A stretch of DNA of 64,000 nucleotides from JAIBJN01 sp963699495 (lineage in GTDB: Bacteria > Actinomycetota > Thermoleophilia > Gaiellales > Gaiellaceae): NCBI GenBank assembly GCA_963699495.1, contig CAVOUB010000005.1, forward strand, positions 682,001 to 746,000, written 5' to 3'. Shown here in pieces: positions 34,964 through 43,669 of this stretch. A model generated the notes under the pieces. It was not told where the DNA came from. It did not search any database and was given only the letters and a program-made list of their open reading frames with translations. The position numbers were made by a program, and so were the translations under genes. Position 1 is the first letter of the stretch. Every line of letters starts with the position of its first letter.

Positions 34964-35579
34964 AGCTCGCCCAGGACAGGATCGCAAAGATCAGGTCGTA
35001 GAGAGCGAGGAAGCCGAGATAGCGGCCCGGATCGTCTGCGATCGAGGCGCCCACGCCTCCCACGACGATCGGGATCACGAGCGGCAGGAAGAGCAGTGGA
35101 AGGAGCAGCTCCCGCGCCCGGCTCGCGGCCGCCATGGCGGCGAGCAGCGTCCCCACGGCGGCGAAGCCGAGGTCCGCGAGGACGACCGCCGCCACGAGCT
35201 CCCAGCTCACAGGCTGGAAGAAGAGGGCGAACGCGGGCAAGGCCACGACCGCGGCGAGAGCGAGGAAGGCGACCATCGCGATCGCCTTGCCCAGCCAGAT
35301 CGCGCTGCGATCGCACGGTGCGAGCACGAGGCCGTCGAGCACGCGCTGGTCGCGCTCGGCGGCGAAAGCCCGCGTGAGGCCGAGGATGGCGGTGAAGACG
35401 AGCGCCGCCCAGAGCAGCCCGTACGCGGCCTCGTCGGAGGCGCCCGCAGGAAGCGAGAAACCGAAGACGACGAGCGTCGAGACGACGAAGAGAAGCATCG
35501 CCGGCACGGTGTCGCGCGAGCGCAGCTCGAGCCGGAGATCCTTGCGCGCGAGCGTGCCGACGTCGGCCAGGTAGCTCAC
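34941..35579 (-). CDS. ccmB: CcmB heme-exporter permease subunit
   Basis: 212 residues from a GTG overlapping the ccmA stop (GTGA). LARKDLRLELRSRDTVPAMLLFVVSTLVVFGFSL at the N-terminus, LVFTAILGLTRAFAAERDQRVLDGLVLAP and six membrane helices are the CcmB pattern. It forms the membrane part of the CcmAB ABC exporter in cytochrome c maturation. Confidence 0.92.
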   Translation of the reverse strand: MSYLADVGTLARKDLRLELRSRDTVPAMLLFVVSTLVVFGFSLPAGASDEAAYGLLWAALVFTAILGLTRAFAAERDQRVLDGLVLAPCDRSAIWLGKAIAMVAFLALAAVVALPAFALFFQPVSWELVAAVVLADLGFAAVGTLLAAMAAASRARELLLPLLFLPLVIPIVVGGVGASIADDPGRYLGFLALYDLIFAILSWASFEYVVTE

Positions 35580-36160
35580 GCGAGCGCCAGCCTCCCCGTG
35601 GCGAGCGGCGCCATGCGCTCGGGGTCGTGCGTGGCCACGAGCAGCGTCCGGGCGCCGGCCAGCGCTCCCAGCTCCGCGTCGAGAAGCTCGGCGCCCTCCT
35701 CGTCGAGGCCGGCGTACGGCTCGTCCAGAAGCAGGAGGTCGGGCTCGTGCAGGAGCGTCCTGCAAAGGGCGAGCCGCTGCTGCATCCCGCGCGAGAAGGT
35801 GGCCACGCGCTCGCGCCTCGCCTCCCACAGGCCGTAGCGCTCCAGGAGCATCCCGATCCGCTCCCGCCGCTCGGGCACGCGGTAGAGCCGGCCGTACAGG
35901 TCGAGGTTCTCGAGCGCCGTCAGCTCGCGGTAGACGAGCGGCTCGTGAGCGAGGTAGCCGATGCGGCTGCGGTCGGCGACGACGTCGAGCTCGCCGGCCG
36001 TGGGCACGAGGAGGCCGGCGCAGAGCGCGAGGAGGGTCGACTTCCCCGAGCCGTTCGGGCCGGTGACGAGCAGGAGGTCTCGCTCGGCCACGTCGAGGTC
36101 GAGATCGCGAAGGACGCGCTTCGTCCCGAAGCTCCGGCCGAGGCCCCGGGCGGCGATCAC
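35576..36160 (-). CDS. ccmA: CcmA heme-exporter ATP-binding subunit
   Basis: 194 residues from a GTG overlapping the ubiA stop (GTGA). Walker A VTGPNGSGKSTLLALCAGLL, signature FSRGMQQRLALCRTL, Walker B LLLLDEPYAGLDEEG and switch His in VATHDPERM are all intact. Length matches CcmA (about 200). It powers the CcmB partner. Confidence 0.93.
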   Translation of the reverse strand: MIAARGLGRSFGTKRVLRDLDLDVAERDLLLVTGPNGSGKSTLLALCAGLLVPTAGELDVVADRSRIGYLAHEPLVYRELTALENLDLYGRLYRVPERRERIGMLLERYGLWEARRERVATFSRGMQQRLALCRTLLHEPDLLLLDEPYAGLDEEGAELLDAELGALAGARTLLVATHDPERMAPLATGRLALA

Positions 36161-37020
36161 ACGACCACGTCCGCGAACACGAAGAGGAAGAAGGTCACGC
36201 TGATGACGCCGTTCATGGTGAAGAAAGCCATGTCCAGCCGGGTCGTGTCGCGTGGGGAGACGAGCGAGTGCTCGTAAAGCAGGAGCCCGGCCACGGCCGC
36301 AACGCCGAGCCAGTAGAGGACTCCCGCGTCCAGAGCGAGCCCCGCCAGGGCGAGGAAGACGATCGTGGCCACGTGGCAGGCGCGGGCGACGGCGAAGGCC
36401 GCCGGGACGCCGAAGCGCGCCGGCACCGAGTGAAGGCCGTGCTCCCGGTCGTGCTGGAGGTCGAAGAGGGCGTAGAGGACGTCGAAGCCCGCCACCCAGA
36501 CTGCCACCGCGGCCCCGAGGAGCCAGGCCTCGAGGGGCAGCTCGTCCGTGACGGCTGCCCAGGCGCCGACGGGTGCGAGCCCGTCCACGGCCCCGAGCCA
36601 GAAATGGGAGAGCCACGTGGCACGCTTCAGGTACGGGTAGATGACGAAGGCGGCGACCGGGATCGGCCAGAGCCAGCGCACGATCGGGGCGAGCTGGAAG
36701 ACGGCGACCAGGAAGACCGCGAGCGACACGAGGCAGAAGAGGACGACCTGCCAGGGCCGCAACGCGCCGCGCGGCAGCTCGCGACCGGCGGTGCGCGGGT
36801 TGCGGGCATCGATGCCGGCGTCGATCAGCCGGTTGAGCGCCATCGCCAGGCTGCGCGCGCCGATCATCGCCACCGTGAGCCAGAAGAGGTCGGAGGCGCT
36901 GGGGACGCCGTCGACCGCCAGGAAGGCCCCGATGTAGGCGAACGGCAGCGCGAAGACCGTGTGCTCGAACTTGACGAGCGAGAGGAAAAGCTTCGGGTAG
37001 CGGACGGCGGCGGAGGTCAA
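36157..37020 (-). CDS. UbiA-family prenyltransferase
   Basis: 287 residues, TTG start at 37020 with AGGAGAG at 37024-37030 just upstream. Nine helices; the first Asp motif is NRLIDAGIDARNPRTAGRELPRG and the second DLQHDREHGLHSVPARFG, both of the UbiA type that prenylate aromatic acids. This style is the 4-hydroxybenzoate/MqnP subgroup, so menaquinone made by the futalosine route is the likely pathway; other mqn genes are not in the window. Its link to ccmABCD ties respiratory quinone and cytochrome c synthesis. Confidence 0.87.
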   Translation of the reverse strand: MTSAAVRYPKLFLSLVKFEHTVFALPFAYIGAFLAVDGVPSASDLFWLTVAMIGARSLAMALNRLIDAGIDARNPRTAGRELPRGALRPWQVVLFCLVSLAVFLVAVFQLAPIVRWLWPIPVAAFVIYPYLKRATWLSHFWLGAVDGLAPVGAWAAVTDELPLEAWLLGAAVAVWVAGFDVLYALFDLQHDREHGLHSVPARFGVPAAFAVARACHVATIVFLALAGLALDAGVLYWLGVAAVAGLLLYEHSLVSPRDTTRLDMAFFTMNGVISVTFFLFVFADVVV

Positions 37021-37023
37021 TGT

Positions 37024-37030
37024 CTCTCCT
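37024..37030 (-). promoter_or_regulatory. Shine-Dalgarno site deciding the TTG start of the UbiA gene
   Basis: On the minus strand AGGAGAG lies three bases before TTG 37020-37018. No ATG or GTG start is better placed, so the TTG is taken as the start. Confidence 0.6.
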
Positions 37031-37054
37031 GGTGATGCTGCTGTGCTTCTGCGT

Positions 37055-37140
37055 CGCGAGCACCAAGCCAGAGGCCGCACTCGACCGAAGCCAAGGCTGG
37101 AGAAGCCTTGGTGAGGGCGAGGGTGGGCTCTGGCGCCGCG
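37055..37140 (-). other. Structured intergenic region between mogA and ubiA
   Basis: Within the 163-base gap 37021-37183, CCAAGGCT at 37091-37098 pairs with AGCCTTGG at 37104-37111, and an outer CCAGAG near 37069 can pair with CTCTGG near 37128. The nested stems could be a terminator for mogA, a leader of the ubiA-ccm-hem run, or a small RNA. No T-run follows, and no known riboswitch consensus is evident. Confidence 0.35.
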
Positions 37141-37183
37141 TGATCGCGGGGCAGAAGTGCGGCGTGCATTGCCTGGTGAGACA

Positions 37184-37664
37184 TTAGGTCTGGCGGTGCG
37201 CCGTCGGCTCGCCGGCGAGCAGCTCCAGCGCGTGCGCAAGGGCCGGGCGCAGGACCTCGAAGCCGTCGCGCGCACCGCCCGGCGAGCCGGGGAGGTTGAC
37301 GACGAGGGTTGAGCCGGCAACGCCGGCGAGCCCGCGAGAGAGGAGCCCGTGCGGCGTCTTGGCGATCGAGTCGGCGCGGATCGCCTCGGCGATGCCCGGC
37401 GCCTGGCGGTCGAGCACGCTCTGGGTCGCCTCGGGCGTGACGTCGCGCGGGCCGAAGCCGGTGCCGCCGGTGGTGAGCACGACCTGGACCGAGCCCGCCA
37501 GCTCGTGGAGCGCGGCGGCGATGGCGTCGCGCTCGTCCGGGACGACACGACGCTCGACCTCGTACCCGGCTTCCGTCGAGCAGTCCGGCGAGGACCTCGC
37601 CGCTTCGATCCTCGCGTTCCCCCGCTGAGACGCCGTCGGAGACGGTGAGGACGGCCGCCTTCAC
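37184..37664 (-). pseudogene. mogA: MogA/MoaB-type molybdopterin adenylyltransferase, frameshifted near 37574
   Basis: GTG at 37664, overlapping the moaC stop (GTGA), starts KAAVLTVSDGVSAGEREDRSGEVLAGLLD. Past about 37574 the frame shifts and continues as EAGYEVERRVVPDERDAI, VVLTTGGTGFGPRDVTPEATQSVLDRQAPGIAEAIR and VVNLPGSPGGARDGFEVLRPALAHALELL. An extra G in GACGGAAGCC accounts for it. The TGGTGFGPRDVTPEA motif is the molybdopterin-binding site. It adenylates molybdopterin before metal insertion. Domain otherwise complete. Confidence 0.83.
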
Positions 37665-38117
37665 TCGGCGACCTCCTTCGTCTTCTCGAGCAGGCGGACG
37701 TCCTCGACGACCATCTCCTTGTCGATCGCCTTGGCCATGTCGTAGACCGTCAGAGCGGCAACCGCGGCGGCGGTGAGCGCCTCCATCTCGACCCCGGTCT
37801 GGGCCGTCGTCTCGGCGCTCGCCTCGATCGCGACTCCGCCCTCCTCGACTTCAAGCTGCACCTCGACGTGGCTGAGCGGAAGCGGGTGGCAGAGCGGGAT
37901 CAGCTCGGCGGTGCGCTTCGCAGCCATGATCCCGGCCACCTGTGCGGTCGTGAGCGCGTCCCCTTTCGGAAGCGTCCCGAGACGCTCGGACGTCCCGGGG
38001 CTCATGCGGACGAAGGCACGCGCGCGTCGCACGGCGCCGCACCGAAGGCTTCCCGCCCACGTCCACCATGTGAACCGCGCCGCTCTCGTCGACGTGGCTG
38101 AGCTCCTCGCCCTGCAC
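37661..38117 (-). pseudogene. moaC: Cyclic pyranopterin monophosphate synthase MoaC, frameshifted near 38027
   Basis: GTG at 38117 begins QGEELSHVDESGAVHMVDVGGKPSVRRRA; near 38020-38030 the frame shifts and proceeds FVRMSPGTSERLGTLPKGDALTTAQVAGIMAAKRTAELIPLCHPLPLSHVEVQL, with the catalytic KRTAELIPLCHPL and C-terminal GVEMEALTAAAVAALTVYDMAKAIDKEM. MoaC and MoaA form cyclic pyranopterin from GTP. A one-base loss or gain in a GCGCGC stretch explains the break. The gene overlaps mogA by four bases. moaA is not in the window. Confidence 0.85.
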
Positions 38118-38163
38118 GCCGTAAGCCTAGTCCGGCGCGGGCAAGCTCATGAGCAGGGCGAGG

Positions 38164-39648
38164 TCAACCCTGGGTCGACACGGTCGTTCGCTCGCGTGCC
38201 TCGTCGAGATCCGCGAGCTGCGCGTCGATCCACCGGCCGATGTGGTGCTCGCGCACGTGGGCGACGATGGCCTCCCGGCGCCGGCGCCGTTCCGCAGCCT
38301 CCATGGTCAGCGCCTCGTGGATCGCCTCCGCCTGCCCGGCGACGTCGAACGGGTTGACCGTCAGCGCCCACTCGCCGAGCTCGTCGTGGGCGCCCGTGTT
38401 CTCCGAGAGCACGAGCACGCCGTCGCGCCCGTTCACCAGCGGTGCCTCCTTCGCCACGAGGTTCATCCCGTCGAAGATGGCGTTCACGAGCAGCACGTCG
38501 AACTGCTTGTAGGCGGCGACCGCCTGCGGGAAGTTGTCCTGGATCCGGAGGTCGAGCGGCACCCAGCCCTCGCGCTGGAAGCGGTCGTTGACCGTGCGCG
38601 CCGCGCGCTGGATCGCGCCCAGGTACTCGGCGTACTCGGGAATGTCCTGCCGCGACGGGTCGAGGAGCGCCACCATCTGCACGCGCTCGTGCATCTCGGG
38701 ATGGGCATCGAGGTAGAGCTCGTAGGCGCGGAAGCCCCGGACGACGTTCTTCGACGGATCGGTGCGGTCGACACGGAGGACGAGAAACTCCGGACGATCC
38801 GCGACCATGGCTTCCTCCGCGGCCAGCACGGCGTCGCTGCCCGCGATCTCGTCGAACTCGTCGGGGTCGACCGAGATCGGCCGCGCCCGCAGGCGCGCGA
38901 CCCGGCCGTCGAGCGGGATCTCGAAGGCGACGCGATCGGGCTCGACGCCGAGGATGTCCACGCAGGAGCGCTGGAAGCTCTGGCGCCAGCGGCCGGTGTG
39001 GAAGCTCACGACGTCGTTGGCCAGAAGCCCTTCGTGGATCGCACGGCGGATGGAGTCCGGGAGCACACGCCAGTAGTCCGGCATCGGCCAGGGGACGTGG
39101 ACGAAGTGCGCCATCAGCGCGTCCGGGACGCGCTCGCGGACGAGGGCCGGTGCGACATACAGGTGGTAGTCGTGAAAGAAGACGGCGGCGTCCGGCTCCC
39201 GCTCCAGCTCCTCGACGACCGCGTCCGCAAAGCCGCGGTTGACGGCCACGTACCCCTCGCTCCAGGCGTGATGGAGTCCGTGGTCGACGTCGGGAGCGCT
39301 CGCAAGGCCCCAGAGGTAGTGCTGGATGAACCACAGCATCGGGTTCGCGATCACGTTGTAGTACCAGTCGTACGCGGTGGGATCGTGGGCGACGAGCCGA
39401 AGCCGGTAGGGGGTGCCGCCCCGTGCGGTCTCCTCGATCGGCTCTCCGGCGGTCTCGGTCGCAATCACCCGATCCTCCTCGGACATGGCGCTCGCGATCC
39501 ACGTGACGTGGTGATGCTCGACGAGGCTGCGAAGCGCCGTCACGAGCCCGCCGCCGCCTCTCCGGGCGACTCGCGCGCCCTCCGCATCGCGGTCGTAGAC
39601 GACCGGGCCGCGGTTGGAGACGACGATGAGCTTGTGCCTGCCCGCCAT
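38164..39648 (-). CDS. otsA: Trehalose-6-phosphate synthase
   Basis: 494 residues. GT20 motifs: LIVVSNRGPVVYDRD, GGGGLVTAL, VFFHDYHLYVAPALVRERVPDA, HVPWPMPDYWRVLP, FHTGRWRQSFQRSC, LRVDRTDPSKNVVRGF and NGRDGVLVLSENTGAHDELGEWALTVNPFD. It makes trehalose-6-phosphate from glucose-6-phosphate and a nucleotide-activated glucose. ATG at 39648 is favoured by TAGGG eight bases upstream; a GTG at 39657 would add three residues. No otsB phosphatase gene is adjacent, which is unusual. Confidence 0.93.
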   Translation of the reverse strand: MAGRHKLIVVSNRGPVVYDRDAEGARVARRGGGGLVTALRSLVEHHHVTWIASAMSEEDRVIATETAGEPIEETARGGTPYRLRLVAHDPTAYDWYYNVIANPMLWFIQHYLWGLASAPDVDHGLHHAWSEGYVAVNRGFADAVVEELEREPDAAVFFHDYHLYVAPALVRERVPDALMAHFVHVPWPMPDYWRVLPDSIRRAIHEGLLANDVVSFHTGRWRQSFQRSCVDILGVEPDRVAFEIPLDGRVARLRARPISVDPDEFDEIAGSDAVLAAEEAMVADRPEFLVLRVDRTDPSKNVVRGFRAYELYLDAHPEMHERVQMVALLDPSRQDIPEYAEYLGAIQRAARTVNDRFQREGWVPLDLRIQDNFPQAVAAYKQFDVLLVNAIFDGMNLVAKEAPLVNGRDGVLVLSENTGAHDELGEWALTVNPFDVAGQAEAIHEALTMEAAERRRRREAIVAHVREHHIGRWIDAQLADLDEARERTTVSTQG

Positions 39649-39681
39649 GGCGAACACCCTAGCGGGCGTCCCGTTCGAGGC

Positions 39682-40967
39682 TCAGTCGCCGCGGAGCTCG
39701 GCCGCCAGCTCGGCGACGTCCGCGCCGGTCTCGTCCAGGAAGTTGAAATGGACGAGCCAGTCCCGCAGGAGACGCGGGGTGAGGAACCGCCGGCGCACGT
39801 ACTCCTTCCCGGCGAGCGCCAGCGCACGACTCTTCGCCGGGTCGTCCAGCACCCAGCTTCGTCTTCTCGGCGCACTCCTCCACGGAGTCGACCAGGTAGC
39901 CGGTCTCGCCGTCCTGGATCTGGTCGACGATCCCGCCGACCCGGCCCGCGACGACCGGGCGCGCCTTCCAGAGCGCCTCGGTCACCGTCAGCCCGAAGCC
40001 CTCTCGGATCGACTTCTGCAGGACCGCGGCCGAGTGCACCTGGAAGGCGTTCACCTCGACCGAGCCGACGTTGTTCAGGTTGGAGAGGATGAAGATGTCG
40101 GGGTCGCCGTCGGCGGCGCCGACGGTGCGGTTGTAGTACTCCCACCCCTCGGGATCGTCGTGTGCCATCGAGCCGACGAGGGCGAGCTGCACCTCGGGGT
40201 GGGAACGTCGGACGAGCCGCCAGGCCTCGATGACGCCGAGCGGGTCCTTCCAGGGATCGAAGCGGCTGACCTGGGTGATGAGCGGCCGCTTCACGTCGAT
40301 CCCGAACTGGTCGACGATGTACGCGGCGTCCTCGGCCGAGAGCGCCATGTTCTTCGGCGCGAGAGGGTCGATGGCCGGCGGCCAGATCCAGGGAGTGGGG
40401 ATCCGATCGGAGTCGGGCACGTACTGGCGGCCGGTGGAAGACGGCCGCGTCGTACTCCCTGATCCAGGGAACGAGAAAGTCGAGCACCGACCGGTTGGGC
40501 TCCGAGAGGTCGATGTGGCAGCGCCAGGTCCAGTGCCGCGCGACCTTTCGCGCGTGGTCGAGGACCCCGACCGGTTGAGGATCGTGGACGATGATGAAGT
40601 CGTACTCGCCCTCGAGCGCCTCGCCGTTGAGCTTGTTGTAGCGCCTGAAGATCTCTTCCTGCTCGGAGGTCAGGCCGGCCGGGTCTCCCTGGAGCCCGTT
40701 GTGGATCGTCTTCGTGACGTCGAAGAACTCCTCTTCCCCGTGGATGATCCGCCACTCGACGTCGAGGCCCGCGTCGCGCATGAGCGGCACCAGCGTGTAG
40801 AGGATCTCGGCCACGCCGCCGCCGAAGGCGGTCGCCGAGAGGTGGAGAACGCGCTTGCCCTTGAGCGGCTCCGCCAGCTCCAGAATCTGGTCCATGAGGC
40901 CTCGCGTCGCAATCGATGCGTAGTCCGCGAGGACCTTGGTGCCGACGTTGACCAGCTGGAGCTGCAC
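39682..40967 (-). pseudogene. treT: TreT-type trehalose synthase (GT4), two frameshifts
   Basis: GTG at 40967 starts QLQLVNVGTKVLADYASI; ATAFGGGVAEILYTLVPLMRDAGLDVEWRIIHG and the HIDLSEPNRSVLDFL stretch are diagnostic of TreT. Shifts at about 40435 and 39855 move the protein to PDSDRIPTPWIWPPAIDPLAPKNM, ITQVSRFDPWKDPLGVIEAWRLV, REGFGLTVTEALWKARPVVAGRVGGI, and finally LDDPAKSRALALAGKEYVRRRFLTPRLLRDWL ending at 39682. It joins an activated glucose with free glucose to give trehalose directly. All domains are present across the frames, so errors in the sequence are suspected. Confidence 0.82.
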
Positions 40968-41008
40968 GGCGCCCGAGGATACCGGGCGCGCCGGGGACGC
41001 CGGACCCT

Positions 41009-41437
41009 CTACGCCAGGTGCTTGGTGAAGCGGAGGCAGGAGCCGGTGCCGCCCGAGCCTGGACCGATGCTCAGGTCGTCCGTGACCGCGCGGATGATCG
41101 CGATCCCCAGGCCTCCCTCGTCGAGCTCGCCCGGGTCGGCGTCCAGCAGCCCCGGGTCGAAGCCGCCGCCGCCGTCGGACACCTCGACCTCGAGGCTCGC
41201 GTCGAGGAGCTCGTAGCGGATCTCCACGGCGCCCTCGCGCCCGTCGGCGTATGCGTGGCGAATCGAGTTCGAGCACGCCTCCGTGAGCGCGAGCTTCACG
41301 TCCGCGATCACCTCGGGCTCGACGGCCAGCGGACGAAGGAGGCCGGTGAGGGCGAGGCGTCCCAGGGCGATGTACTCCGCCTTCGCCGGGATGACGAGGG
41401 AGACCACGCTCGTTGAGATTCCGTTCTCGTTCGTCAC
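41009..41437 (-). CDS. RsbW-type anti-sigma-factor serine kinase
   Basis: 142 residues from a GTG. A single HATPase domain: LVIPAKAEYIALGRLALTGLL, the N box VKLALTEACSNSIRHAYADGREG, G1 VEVSDGGGGFDP and G2 EGGLGIAIIRAVTDDLSI. Such kinases bind a sigma-B/F type factor and phosphorylate an anti-sigma antagonist. Neither partner lies beside it, so its regulon is unknown. The 38-base gap to the DNA methyltransferase stop could allow co-transcription. Confidence 0.88.
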   Translation of the reverse strand: MTNENGISTSVVSLVIPAKAEYIALGRLALTGLLRPLAVEPEVIADVKLALTEACSNSIRHAYADGREGAVEIRYELLDASLEVEVSDGGGGFDPGLLDADPGELDEGGLGIAIIRAVTDDLSIGPGSGGTGSCLRFTKHLA

Positions 41438-41475
41438 GCGCTTAGTCGCCGCAGACGCGCTGATCGGGATGCAAT

Positions 41476-42366
41476 CTAGCGCCTGGGGGCACGAGCAGGT
41501 GCTCGGTGCCCGTCCTCCGGAGGTACCCTCGCGGCGGGGCGGCGAAACCGCGCGAGCCGGTTTCGCGCCACCTCGACCGCCTCCGGGCTCGAATCGACGA
41601 GGACGTAGCGGCGATCGAGCTGCGCGCAGACGGCGCCGAGCGTGCCCGAGCCGGCGAACGGGTCGAGACACCAGTCGCCCGGTCGGGTCGACGCCTGGAC
41701 GATCCGGCGCAGGATCCCCTCCGGCTTCTGCGTCGGGTAGCCGGTCTTCTCCCTCCCCGTCGGGGAGACGATGGTGTGCCACCAGACGTCGGTCGGGAGC
41801 TTTCCCCGCGCGGCCTTCTCGGCTGTGACGAGCCCGGGTGCCATGTACGGCTCCCGCTCGACCGCCTCGGCGTCGAACCAGTACCGCTCGGGATCCCTGA
41901 CGTAGACGAGGATCGTGTCGTGCTTTGCGGGCCAGCGCCGGCGCGGCCGCGCACCGTAGTCGTAGGCCCAGACGATCTCGTTGAGGAAGCACTCCCGGCC
42001 GAACAGCTCGTCGAGGAGCACCTTGGCGTAGTGCGCCTCCCGGTAGTCGAGGTGGAGGTAGAGCGTCCCGGTCGGAGCGAGCAGGCGCCGGACCTCCCGC
42101 AGGCGCGGCTCCAGGAAGCCGAGGTAGTCGGTGAACGAGTCGTCGAAGGACGAGGTTCCGACCACCCGAGTCGCGTACCGGCGCCCACCGAACCCGGTCC
42201 GGTCGCCGTCCGGCCGGGCCTCGGTGGCGACGGTCACGCGCCGCTGCCGGCGCCCGGTGTTGAACGGCGGGTCGGCGTAGACGAGCTGGAACGAGCCGTC
42301 CTCGAAGCCCGGCAGGACGTCCAGGTTGTCCCCGAGGAGGATCTGATCCTCGCTGGGCGGAGGCAC
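41476..42366 (-). CDS. DNA methyltransferase (adenine-N6/cytosine-N4, beta type), orphan
   Basis: 296 residues from a GTG. LVYADPPFNTG is catalytic motif IV (DPPY/F), and SAM-binding motif I LDPFAGSGTLGAVCAQLDRRYVLVDSSPEAV lies near the C-terminus, the beta-class order. HYAKVLLDELFGRECFLNEIVWAYDYG and DVWWHTIVSPTGREKTGYPTQKPEGILRRIV match the D12-class/Type III-like family. No restriction gene or specificity protein is nearby, so it is likely a regulatory or housekeeping methylase. The recognition site cannot be predicted. Confidence 0.9.
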   Translation of the reverse strand: MPPPSEDQILLGDNLDVLPGFEDGSFQLVYADPPFNTGRRQRRVTVATEARPDGDRTGFGGRRYATRVVGTSSFDDSFTDYLGFLEPRLREVRRLLAPTGTLYLHLDYREAHYAKVLLDELFGRECFLNEIVWAYDYGARPRRRWPAKHDTILVYVRDPERYWFDAEAVEREPYMAPGLVTAEKAARGKLPTDVWWHTIVSPTGREKTGYPTQKPEGILRRIVQASTRPGDWCLDPFAGSGTLGAVCAQLDRRYVLVDSSPEAVEVARNRLARFRRPAARVPPEDGHRAPARAPRR

Positions 42367-42384
42367 CCGGCCGAGTCTAGATGC

Positions 42385-43626
42385 CTAGCAGGCCAGCGTC
42401 GGCGGGTTCGCCGGCCGGTCGCCGAGCGTCGCCGTCAGCTTGAGGCGCTTCGAGCCGCGCAGGACGGTGAGGCGGATCTTGTCGCCGGGAAGCCGCTGCT
42501 GGTTCACGGCCCGGACGACGTCCTCGGCCGACCGGACGGGCTTGCCGTCGACGGCGACGATGAGGTCGCCCCCGGGACAGAACGGGAGACCCTCGAACTC
42601 GGTCTCCTCGCCGCCGCCGACGAGGCCGGCGCGGTCGGCCGGGCTGCCCGAGGCGACGGACTGCACGGCGGCACCCCTGGTCTCCGCGAAGCCGAAGCGC
42701 TCGGCGAGCCGCGGCGTGAGGGTCTGCGTGGTCACGCCGAGCCAGGCGTAGCGCACCTCACCGGTCTGGACGAGCTGCTCCATCGAGCGCCGGGCTGCGT
42801 TGATCGGGACTGCGAAGCCGACGCCTTCGGCGGTTCCCGACTCGCTGCGGATCTGCGCGTTGATGCCGATGACCTCGCCGTCCGCGTTGAACATGGGGCC
42901 GCCCGAGTTGCCGCGGTTGATGGGCGCGTCGGTCTGGATGGCATCGACGAGGTTGAAGCCCGACGTGATCGAGTCGATCGAGCGCTCTGTGGCCGAGACC
43001 ACGCCGACGCTCAGCGAGCTCTCCTGTCCGAACGGGCTCCCGATCGCCGCGACGGGCTCGCCCACGACGACGGAGCTCGAGTCGCCGAGAGGCACGGGGC
43101 TGACGGGGTGGTCGGCGGGGTCGACCTTGAGGACGCCGACGTCGTCGAAGAGGTCCCAGCCGACGATCTCCGCCGGGACCCGCTCCCCGTCGCGGAACTG
43201 GACGTAGACGCTGTCCGCGGCCACCGGAGTCTCGCTCGGGTCGGCCTCGCCGGCCGTCGTCACGACGTGCGAGTTCGTGAGGATGTAACCGTCCTCGGAG
43301 ACGACGAAGCCCGAGCCCTGCGAGGCTGCCGCGTCAGCGTCGTCGGGCCCGTCGCCGAACAGGGCGTAGATGGTGACGACCCCGGCGGCGCGCTTGCGGT
43401 AGAGATCGCTCGCGTCGAAGCCGTTCCCTACGAGTGGCTTGGCCGCATCGCCCTCCACCCGCTCGGAGGCCGGGGTCGCGTCGTCTGCCGTGGGCACGAG
43501 TACGGTCTGCACCCGGGTGCCGTCGTCGTCGACCCAGCCCACCGCCTTGCCGAGCGCGAGCGCGAGCGTGCCGCCGAGCACGGCGGACACGACGGCGATG
43601 ACGGCGATGGCCCCGGGGCGGGTCAC
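42385..43626 (-). CDS. HtrA/DegP-type S1C serine protease with PDZ domain
   Basis: 413 residues from a GTG. An N-terminal membrane anchor (IAVIAVVSAVLGGTLALALG) is followed by a trypsin-like domain with the triad His in YILTNSHVV, Asp in WDLFDDVGVLKVD and Ser in INRGNSGGPMF, then a PDZ domain (about 310-405: AAVQSVASGSPADRAGL...GDLIVAVDGKPVRSAEDVV). It is an extracytoplasmic quality-control protease. The next gene upstream is the second sensor kinase, whose regulon could include it. Confidence 0.93.
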   Translation of the reverse strand: MTRPGAIAVIAVVSAVLGGTLALALGKAVGWVDDDGTRVQTVLVPTADDATPASERVEGDAAKPLVGNGFDASDLYRKRAAGVVTIYALFGDGPDDADAAASQGSGFVVSEDGYILTNSHVVTTAGEADPSETPVAADSVYVQFRDGERVPAEIVGWDLFDDVGVLKVDPADHPVSPVPLGDSSSVVVGEPVAAIGSPFGQESSLSVGVVSATERSIDSITSGFNLVDAIQTDAPINRGNSGGPMFNADGEVIGINAQIRSESGTAEGVGFAVPINAARRSMEQLVQTGEVRYAWLGVTTQTLTPRLAERFGFAETRGAAVQSVASGSPADRAGLVGGGEETEFEGLPFCPGGDLIVAVDGKPVRSAEDVVRAVNQQRLPGDKIRLTVLRGSKRLKLTATLGDRPANPPTLAC

Positions 43627-43669
43627 GTTCGACTCATCGTAGTGACGCCGCGAGGATCTGCACGCCGAA

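Noticed and set aside
37017..37195. Small minus-strand coding region between mogA and ubiA
   Set aside because: The reading has no start with a ribosome site, ordinary stops in other frames and stem-loop structure, so coding is not supported.
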